Part shown: one piece after another, positions 57,394 to 64,000 of the stretch
Position numbering within the stretch: the first letter of the stretch is position 1
Layout: the number at the start of each line of letters is the position of its first letter
Source of the DNA: Burkholderia humptydooensis
GTDB lineage: Bacteria > Pseudomonadota > Gammaproteobacteria > Burkholderiales > Burkholderiaceae
Reading direction: 5' to 3'
DNA length: 64,000 nt
Assembly (NCBI RefSeq): GCF_001513745.1
Contig: NZ_CP013380.1
Span: 3,038,001-3,102,000 of the forward strand
Position numbers and translations under genes: made by a program
Notes under the pieces: model-generated
Told to the model about the DNA's origin: nothing
The model's database searches: none
What the model saw: the letters and a program-made list of their open reading frames with translations, nothing else

Positions 57394-57782
57394 TTACTCA
57401 AAACCATGCCGAGAATCGAACGCCGCCGCGACTACTTCCGGTCCCGTCCAGACGAGGAAAACTATGCCCGCCATCAGTGCAACGCTGTTGATTACATAGC
57501 CTCGGCATCCAGGACCGCGCATTTCCCAAGGCGATGTGATAAAGGCATGCACGCATGCGAAGCACAAGCAACAACGCCGTGCTTCGAAAGGTCCATACCC
57601 ACCACCAATCTGCACCGTTGGCACCGGCCATGCCATGAATCAACCCCGCGCAAACTCCAAAATCCCAAAGCCGAGGAAGGTCGCCATAAACAAGACAGAA
57701 CGCCTGGCGAAGGCAGCATCCATTCCCGAACGTCGTCAGGTTTCGCATTTGTGGATTGGATCTGACGGTCGCGCTCTTTCAT
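57394..57782 (-). pseudogene. Broken small membrane-protein gene between tla3 and PAAR
   Basis: No single frame gives a sensible protein, yet pieces in different frames do. A start at 57782 gives MKERDRQIQSTNAKPDDV. Another frame then gives DAAFARRSVLFMATFLGFGI, a third GLIHGMAGANGADWWWVWTF with TALLLVLRMRA, and the second again gives NSVALMAGIVFLVWTGPEVV to the stop at 57394. Joined, they would form a roughly 100-residue protein with three helices. I read this as a frameshifted, possibly former immunity, gene, but sequencing error or chance hydrophobicity cannot be excluded. Confidence 0.35.
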
Positions 57783-57801
57783 GGAGTTCACGATATAGCC
57801 A

Positions 57802-59496
57802 TCATTTGAACGGATTCGCGCCGTTGTTCGCTTGAGCCCACGCTGCTTTACTCGTCGCGTCGGGCGGGCTAACCATGATGATGCTCGCTGTACCATTAGG
57901 GCGCCGGTTGACGGTCGCACTCGCTCCGCCATCCTGATAGCCTGCAATCAGTCCCAAACCGATCTGTACAAGTGGCGAACTCACACCGGTGTTGCCAATG
58001 CGAGCACCGATATCGTAACCATCCTTGACGTCGCTCAGGCTCGGGGCAGCCGCGCCTGCTTGCGCGAGCGCCTGATTCAATGGGACAGCCCATAGGCGAT
58101 CGCCAGTCGTATCGTAAAACACGCGTTTCGGCTCCTTCCCGCCTGGCAACGTTGCGACGGCCTGCTCCCACCCCGCTTTTAGCGCTGCCGCCTGAGCCAC
58201 AGTCTTGAGCGGTTGTCCGTGATCGTCGGTCAGCTTTACATCAACCGGACGATGGAGATATCCGAGCAAAGGTGCATCGTCGAATTGCTTGACCTGCCAC
58301 GTCGTCCAGCGCACTGGAATATACGGCGTTGGCGTGAACTGACCCGGCCCTTTGTTGTCGATGGTTTTCCAGAACGCCGGCAATTTCGCCTGCCACCACG
58401 TAGACGACATCACGCCAATCGCTCCCGGATACAGAACGCCAGCCTGCTTTTCCTGCTCGATGTAATGCGCTGTGAAGCTGTCAGGGCCGCGGCCGTCGTT
58501 CTGCTCCCAAAAGAAATTCCACAGCTTGATGATGTCGTATTCGGTACTGTTCCGATCGATCTGCGCAGTCTGCTCGACGGCGTACGGACGAATAAGTTTG
58601 TCCACTCGATCCGAACGGGACACGAGGATGGCGCCCATACTATCCGGCAGTTCGGGAATGATGTGTCCCGCGCGAGATGTTCCGCCACTACCAGGCGCAA
58701 CAAGAAGCGAGCGCAGCATCGACCCGTCCTGACTGACCACCAAGGCAGCCGGTACGTCTGGATGCGAGTCGAAGAACGCGAACAGCTTCTCGATCATTGC
58801 CGCGCCATCGCTAGTATTAGCGTCCGCCTCCCACAGGAAAAGCGTCACACCAAGACTCGCTTTTTGCCTGCCATCAGCAATATTCTTTGCCGCACGAAAA
58901 TCATTCCGCTTGTCTTTTGGTGGTCCCCAGACAATGGTTGGCACCGGCCAGTATTCGACGGCATGACGACCGCCTTCCTTGAATGACAAAGTAGTTGACA
59001 CACCAAGATCAGCCATCCGGATATCGTCACTATCCGGATAGTCTTCCGGATTTGCCGATACATACGATGCGTGGTTGTCAGCCTTTTTTTCGATCTCGCG
59101 CCAGATTTCCTCGTCGGCATATTCACCAACCACGATCCCCATTCCACGAACCTCAAGCACGTACTTTTGTCCGGCCTGTGACAACATCGTGGAAGAGCCG
59201 TTGCAGCCGTGCGCTACGACTGCACTGCTCTCTTGATTGCCCGGAACCGGACGGTCGGATGTGCCAGCAGTCGCCATCGGAGATCGATGCAACCACGCGA
59301 CGCTCGCGGCGTACGCCAAGGCGATCAAAGCCAAGATCACTAGCACGCCATTCCGAATGCTACTTCCCATTTGCGGCATCTCCTGCCCTGTCGTTTGCCA
59401 ATAACTGTAGTGTCGCGCCATCACAAAGATAGTCCAGATTATCGCCACCACAAAAAACGCGGCAGCATACGGCCAAATTCGCGGTCTCGCGATCAT
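57802..59496 (-). CDS. tla3: Tla3-type (DUF2875) T6SS lipase adaptor protein
   Basis: A 564-residue protein. Two N-terminal helices (residues about 8-28 and 48-66) anchor a large domain of the DUF2875 family, now linked with type VI lipase adaptor Tla3. Recognisable blocks are LEVRGMGIVVGEYADEEIWREIE and VEYWPVPTIVWGPPKDKRND. In enteroaggregative E. coli, Tla3 delivers the lipase Tle3 to VgrG. Here it overlaps the tle3 stop by four bases (ATGA), so the two are translated together. No catalytic motif is seen. Confidence 0.88.
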   Translation of the reverse strand: MIARPRIWPYAAAFFVVAIIWTIFVMARHYSYWQTTGQEMPQMGSSIRNGVLVILALIALAYAASVAWLHRSPMATAGTSDRPVPGNQESSAVVAHGCNGSSTMLSQAGQKYVLEVRGMGIVVGEYADEEIWREIEKKADNHASYVSANPEDYPDSDDIRMADLGVSTTLSFKEGGRHAVEYWPVPTIVWGPPKDKRNDFRAAKNIADGRQKASLGVTLFLWEADANTSDGAAMIEKLFAFFDSHPDVPAALVVSQDGSMLRSLLVAPGSGGTSRAGHIIPELPDSMGAILVSRSDRVDKLIRPYAVEQTAQIDRNSTEYDIIKLWNFFWEQNDGRGPDSFTAHYIEQEKQAGVLYPGAIGVMSSTWWQAKLPAFWKTIDNKGPGQFTPTPYIPVRWTTWQVKQFDDAPLLGYLHRPVDVKLTDDHGQPLKTVAQAAALKAGWEQAVATLPGGKEPKRVFYDTTGDRLWAVPLNQALAQAGAAAPSLSDVKDGYDIGARIGNTGVSSPLVQIGLGLIAGYQDGGASATVNRRPNGTASIIMVSPPDATSKAAWAQANNGANPFK

Positions 59497-61832
59497 CGCG
59501 GCATCCCCTGGAATACTTCCCCGAGCGTCTTATTCCCATACATCATCTGGGCTTTCTGCGCCTCTTGTTTGTAGTACTCGGCCTGAGCCTTCTCTTGTGC
59601 AGCGATGGCCGCTGATGTCAATTCACTGGTTACCAATGGCGGCGGAGTCGAAGACACGTGCGCATCAGGAAAAGTCCCGTACATATAATAGTCGGAACAG
59701 GCTTGAATAAAATCCTGCATCTTGGAATCAAGACGATCATAATTTGCATTTTTTTTAATCTTGGCGAGTGACGCCGGAACCATTTTCCAGTCCGCCATCA
59801 GGATCAGCAATTCGCGCCAAACCGGATCATCGAGCGTGACGGCCTGACCAATCGCGACGTCCATCGCGGTCACCCACCGATGATTCTCCGTGCTGTGCAG
59901 CACACCCGAATGGTAATTGTTGGGTTCTCGAGCGTCCGGATTCTGCTGCATGTCCAGACGAGCTTCATTCGGGGTTTGCTCTCGTTGAATGAGATACTGC
60001 GGCGGAACGATCGGAAGCAATGCGTTCTTGATCATTGAGGTCGCAGATGTGTCCGGGACCACCCGCCAATTCTGCGACTGACCGTCGATCGCCTTGCCCT
60101 GATTGAAAGCAGTCTTGTAAGACTCGATGCTAGCCAGCGGATTACGCGTCGTCTCGACGGTAATCCATTTGAATGACGCGTATTGATTGCCCAACGAAAC
60201 ATCCTTCGTGACATCGTCTGGCGTCATCATCCCGGCCGCGTCGGCGTGGCCGGGACGTGGACCACCTTTCTTGATTTCGCCACCGTACAAGTCGGGTTCG
60301 CACGGCGGCTTCAGTTCCTCACCGTTAATAAAACGGATATCGTTACGAGTAAATGACGCCTGCAGAGCAGCATTCTTGCTCGATTCAAGCACCGTGCCCA
60401 ACATGGTTCCATCCGTATCAGGTCCAGGTGTAAGTCGCTCGAACCGGTCGCGCACGGGCACCCGCGCAGGTGATGTGCCGACCAGCACCTTCTTGAACTT
60501 GCCATTGCCGTTATCATCGCGCTCCATCCGCGTCCACATGCGCTGGTGGAAACGCTTGGGCGCAAGGGCCGTCATGGCCTGCATGGTCTTACCATGTTTG
60601 GCGGCAGCTCCATCAGCAGGCACTTCATCAGGCACACCAAACGTTCCGATCCCGCGCACTTTCTTAAGCCCTACCACCGTATCTTCAGGGCAAAAGTACA
60701 GATACACCTTGCCGCGATTGTCTCGCTCGTCGAACGTAACCCAGTTCTTACCGTTCTTGTCCAGTCGCTTTCCGCAGGTCTTGCTCCAGTTCGCGCCTGC
60801 TCGACCACTTGATTGCTCCGCAGTGATCAGCAGGTCTGCCAGATCGGGAACGGTATGCGGCTCGCTCGTAACCACATTGACGATATCGATCAGCGTTTTC
60901 AGCTTTCCGTGGCCGGTCTGGTTGCCGTCGTCTTCCGTTGCGTAGAGGCTGTAGGGTGTGTCCACCATGATGATGCAATCAACGCAACGCTGCCCCTGTT
61001 GCTTAAGAATCGCCTGTGCCAGCAGGGTAATGATCGTCCCCTGACTGTGGCCCAACACTGTAATGGTTTCATGCCGAGGGTCTATGCCATGCTCAGAGGC
61101 CAACGCCTTCGGCTGGATTGTGCGAATCGTCTTGATGAGGTTCGCCAGTCGCGTCGCTGCCAGTACGAAATAGCGCCGATCAGGCGCTTTGCCCGCGAAC
61201 ACGCTGTTCCCAGCCACTGCGTTGCGCATCACAAGGCGCGTTTTCAAGTCCGGCTCGAAACCTCGACCGTACATCTGCGGGATGTTGTTGGTTGCGTTGG
61301 CAAAGAATCCGCCGGCCTTTGCAAAGTGTGCATCGAGCCGATTTCCGTTGACATCCTGATACTGGCCACGTGTCATAAGGTTGCCGCGATCGTCTGCCAC
61401 CCGACTCTTGATGATGCCGGGGTTATTCAATTTGGCAATATCCCGATTGTCGGCACGCAACCCCCAATAGAACGGAATAAAAAAACTTTTCGTGATATTG
61501 GGAAGTTCGGCACGCTGATATAGATACATATCAGGATCGGACAAAATCTCCGCTTGCCGCTTGCTCGGATTGTTTTGAGTCTTTGCTCGTTGATAAAGGG
61601 CGCCGTAGCTACCCTCCTTCAAATCAGTCCGTGACAAGCGCTCATTGAGCCCTTGACACAGCCCTTGCTCGACAACGGAATACACGGCACCCGGATCGTT
61701 CACCCCGTGAATAAAGATCACGATGCCCGGCAGATCACCAGGCAGCTGCACGTTGCGAGCATCCGGTCGATCCGAAATCGTGACGCCAGCGCCCTGCGCA
61801 TGCACACGATAGTCGTTGTTGGTCTCGGCCAC
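59493..61832 (-). CDS. tle3: Tle3-family T6SS phospholipase effector
   Basis: A 779-residue protein. An alpha/beta hydrolase start, GIVIFIHGVNDPGAVYSVVEQ, leads to the nucleophile elbow GHSQG near residue 265 (VLGHSQGTIITLLAQAIL), the GxSxG of type VI lipase effectors. A DUF3274-like C-terminal region includes NNYHSGVLHSTENHRWVTAMDVAIGQ, where a histidine probably completes the triad. It has no signal peptide, as expected for T6SS cargo. It lies 19 bases after vgrG and overlaps the adaptor gene. It should degrade membrane phospholipids of rival cells after delivery to their periplasm. Confidence 0.9.
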   Translation of the reverse strand: MAETNNDYRVHAQGAGVTISDRPDARNVQLPGDLPGIVIFIHGVNDPGAVYSVVEQGLCQGLNERLSRTDLKEGSYGALYQRAKTQNNPSKRQAEILSDPDMYLYQRAELPNITKSFFIPFYWGLRADNRDIAKLNNPGIIKSRVADDRGNLMTRGQYQDVNGNRLDAHFAKAGGFFANATNNIPQMYGRGFEPDLKTRLVMRNAVAGNSVFAGKAPDRRYFVLAATRLANLIKTIRTIQPKALASEHGIDPRHETITVLGHSQGTIITLLAQAILKQQGQRCVDCIIMVDTPYSLYATEDDGNQTGHGKLKTLIDIVNVVTSEPHTVPDLADLLITAEQSSGRAGANWSKTCGKRLDKNGKNWVTFDERDNRGKVYLYFCPEDTVVGLKKVRGIGTFGVPDEVPADGAAAKHGKTMQAMTALAPKRFHQRMWTRMERDDNGNGKFKKVLVGTSPARVPVRDRFERLTPGPDTDGTMLGTVLESSKNAALQASFTRNDIRFINGEELKPPCEPDLYGGEIKKGGPRPGHADAAGMMTPDDVTKDVSLGNQYASFKWITVETTRNPLASIESYKTAFNQGKAIDGQSQNWRVVPDTSATSMIKNALLPIVPPQYLIQREQTPNEARLDMQQNPDAREPNNYHSGVLHSTENHRWVTAMDVAIGQAVTLDDPVWRELLILMADWKMVPASLAKIKKNANYDRLDSKMQDFIQACSDYYMYGTFPDAHVSSTPPPLVTSELTSAAIAAQEKAQAEYYKQEAQKAQMMYGNKTLGEVFQGMPR

Positions 61833-61851
61833 AGAATTCTCCCCTGTCGTT

Positions 61852-64000
61852 TCAGAGCGACGGCTTCAAGATATCGATCTTGGCGATGCGCATCACGTCG
61901 TCCTTCACCAGATCCGTCAGCCCACTGGCATCCGACTTCCCTTCGATGATCCGACCGTCGTTGAGCGCGATGCGATATTGCTGGTTAGCCGCCAGCGCCG
62001 GCGTTTCCGGCGTATGCCCAGGGAAGTGCAAACGGAACTGCTGGTCGGTCGGCTGGTTCGTGAAGGATGTTTTCGAAGCCTGCTCCGTCGACGGCCCGCC
62101 CCACTGGTGCGACGCCGACAGCAACTTGATGTCACCGTTCGTGCCGAGCGTCACGCCACCGCCGATCTTGATATAACTGCCGTCTTCGGCAACGAACCGG
62201 ATCGTCGGTGCGGTGACAAGCACCTCGTTCTCATTCGTCGCGATCTTGACGCCCTTTTGGGCATTCGCCGTCAGGGTGTCGGCCTGCGCCTGCAGCAACA
62301 TCGGCCCCTCACCGGCCACGGCCTGTACGCCAGTGCCGCGCGCGAACAACTGCATTCCCTGTCCGGCCGTCGCATTAAAGCGCTGACCGCTCATCAACTG
62401 AAGATGCTGCTGCGCGACCTGATCAATGTTCTCGCCCGCGTAAGTAACATGTGTCTTCGGCGTCACGTTCACTGAACCGGCCTGCGCACCGAACGCCATC
62501 AACGCCTGCGAACCGCCTGCGACGCTACTCGATTCCGATGCGCCGCTCCCCGGCGTCCAGCCCTTGAACGCCTGCGCAACGGCAGTCTGCCCTGCCGTAT
62601 CCGCCGCCTGCCCGCCGTGCTGCCCCGCGTAGTCGCCGAGCGACTTGAAGAGTTCGGCGCACTCGCCGAGCAATTGCAGCAGCTCGTCGCGATCGAGCTG
62701 GCCACCGCTCGCCTGCGAGCGCGCATAGGTCGTCAGCAGAATGCCCTGCGCCGCCCGCAGCGCCGCGGCCGCGTCCGTGCGCAGTTCCGCGCCTTCGCCG
62801 CGATCCTGTCCGACGCCGTTGTTGCGCGGCTGGGTCAGATAACCCAAATTCAATTGCGTATGCGCGTGTTCGCTCGCAAGTTGAGCACTTATCTGCTGCG
62901 GCGTATCGTCGAGACGGAGCTGGTTATATTTCCGGCCCTTGATTTCCTGCGTCTTGATTCCCGACACGAAACGGTTGCCCGGCAGCGAGCCGGTATGAGT
63001 GAACGTCGCGGGCGTGTTCACGCCGTTTCCGAGCACACAGAGGATCACCAAACGGTCAGGATCGCCCGCGATACAGCCCAGCAGAACCTCCATGCCAACG
63101 CGCGGCAGGAACGATACGCCGAAGCCCGCCCCGGCCAAACTGGACGCCACACGGATCGGGGCGCTGTCGCCCGCATTGCCGTTGGTGCCTGCGCCCTGCG
63201 CATGCGCGTGATCGCCCGCATCGAGCCCCTGTATCTGCACGTAGACCCGGCCAAGTTCGTCGCACACGACTTCCTCGCCGTTGCGCGTCACAATCACGCC
63301 CGTGAGCAGATGGACGGGCGGCAGGTCGATCTTCGGATCGTACGCGGGCGTGAGCGGAACGCCGCGCCGCACGCAGGTGAACGCGTTCTCGTAGCGGGTG
63401 TCCGATGCTGCCTCGAATGCGGCCGGCAATGCGGGGGCGGCCTGCGTCAGATTGCGGCTCGCGGCGAATAACGCGTGGACGCGCCCCGTTAAGCCCTTCG
63501 GCAGATTGTTCCAGACCTCGTGATGCACCGACGTGATCATGAACTGCCGTTTCTCGGCCGGCTGCATGTCGAGATCGACATCGCCGGTCAGCGTGAACCA
63601 GTGGCCGACCGGCATATCCCGCACACTGCTTACGCCGTCGTAGCGCTCGGCGTCGAATTGATGCGCGAGCATCCGGTCGCGCGTAATGCGATCGTGATCG
63701 TCCCACGAATCGCCGACATGCGGAATGTCGATCGCCACGTCCGTCAGCAGGTTCGCAAGGTCGTTGCCGGCTTCGCCCTGATCGATAGTCGCGGTCGCTG
63801 CCGAATTGTGGACACGCCCCTGCTTGTAGTCCCACGACGGCCGGCTCGCCTGCCCGGAAATCAGTTGCTGATGCAGCGCAAACAGCGTGATCGTGTCGCG
63901 CTGCTCGGTCGCGGCGTCGCGCGGGTGCAGGCGCACCGTGCCCGCCGGGGCCTCCGGCAATTGCAGCGGGTTGTCGCAGAACACAAGCGTATGGACGGGC
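61852..64000 (-). CDS. vgrG: VgrG spike protein with DUF2345 extension (partial, cut by window end)
   Basis: The last 715 or so residues of a T6SS VgrG; the start lies beyond 64000. The gp27-like part is followed by the gp5 OB-fold (DELGRVYVQIQGLDAG, ASSLAGAGFGVSFLPRVGME), a DUF2345 beta-helix region (YNQLRLDDTPQQISAQLASE onward; NAQKGVKIATNENEVLVTAP), and a short C-terminal domain (QQYRIALNDGRIIEGKSDAS) common in Burkholderia VgrGs that carry lipases. GC content is near chromosomal level, higher than in the genes downstream. Confidence 0.95.
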   Translation of the reverse strand, partial: PVHTLVFCDNPLQLPEAPAGTVRLHPRDAATEQRDTITLFALHQQLISGQASRPSWDYKQGRVHNSAATATIDQGEAGNDLANLLTDVAIDIPHVGDSWDDHDRITRDRMLAHQFDAERYDGVSSVRDMPVGHWFTLTGDVDLDMQPAEKRQFMITSVHHEVWNNLPKGLTGRVHALFAASRNLTQAAPALPAAFEAASDTRYENAFTCVRRGVPLTPAYDPKIDLPPVHLLTGVIVTRNGEEVVCDELGRVYVQIQGLDAGDHAHAQGAGTNGNAGDSAPIRVASSLAGAGFGVSFLPRVGMEVLLGCIAGDPDRLVILCVLGNGVNTPATFTHTGSLPGNRFVSGIKTQEIKGRKYNQLRLDDTPQQISAQLASEHAHTQLNLGYLTQPRNNGVGQDRGEGAELRTDAAAALRAAQGILLTTYARSQASGGQLDRDELLQLLGECAELFKSLGDYAGQHGGQAADTAGQTAVAQAFKGWTPGSGASESSSVAGGSQALMAFGAQAGSVNVTPKTHVTYAGENIDQVAQQHLQLMSGQRFNATAGQGMQLFARGTGVQAVAGEGPMLLQAQADTLTANAQKGVKIATNENEVLVTAPTIRFVAEDGSYIKIGGGVTLGTNGDIKLLSASHQWGGPSTEQASKTSFTNQPTDQQFRLHFPGHTPETPALAANQQYRIALNDGRIIEGKSDASGLTDLVKDDVMRIAKIDILKPSL

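Noticed and set aside
1..64000. CRISPR arrays, insertion sequences, integrase genes or rRNA
   Set aside because: None was seen on either strand. No transposase-like or integrase-like frame and no regular repeat-spacer pattern is present.

Overview
The window is about 64 kb of very GC-rich bacterial chromosome. Gene content and order fit a Burkholderia, most likely of the pseudomallei group: a PHA depolymerase, a solo RsxB next to nth, SSS transporter plus DUF3311, MocR regulators, PACE efflux, parE/parC, and a vgrG cargo module. This assignment is recognition of protein families, not a database match. About 50 genes are densely packed on both strands. Nearly every other long open frame is a high-GC shadow of a real gene.

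Positions 1-16 kb carry a tiny lipoprotein, purT, a META-domain lipoprotein, and an FtsK translocase with a roughly 970-residue low-complexity linker. They also carry a beta-propeller lactonase divergent from a GH15 glycosidase, the intracellular PHA depolymerase phaZ with a histone-H1-like tail, a TetR regulator, rsxB-nth and a DMT exporter. Positions 16-30 kb hold a DUF1841 protein, two small cytochromes c, a MoxR ATPase plus VWA pair, benE, tal, a PhnB-like protein, an SSS symporter with its DUF3311 partner, a spermidine-synthase-like protein and the remains of a toxin-antitoxin locus. They end with the tightly coupled minus-strand unit htpG-ubiC-deoxyinosine glycosylase.

Positions 30-47 kb are metabolic and regulatory. 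A MocR regulator diverges from a run of glyoxalase-like, DMT exporter, aminotransferase, RidA and PhzF genes. A GGDEF-EAL protein and a chromate transporter follow. Next is a catabolic set of acetylpolyamine deacetylase, M20 amidohydrolase and MFS transporter beside a divergent LysR gene, then a PACE efflux pump with its own divergent LysR gene. Positions 47-55 kb are core genes: parC, parE, an Uup-type ABC-F ATPase, a DUF4399 protein and rubredoxin.

From about 55.6 kb to the end the character changes. Base composition drops sharply (one 60-base line near 56.6 kb is about 45% GC), and a degenerate tRNA-Arg-like fragment and a terminator lie at the junction. All genes then read on the minus strand as a type VI secretion cargo module: vgrG (cut by the window end), a Tle3-type phospholipase effector, a Tla3-type (DUF2875) adaptor, a broken small membrane-protein gene, a PAAR tip protein and two small membrane-anchored proteins that are candidate immunity factors. 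This island is the most distinctive accessory feature.
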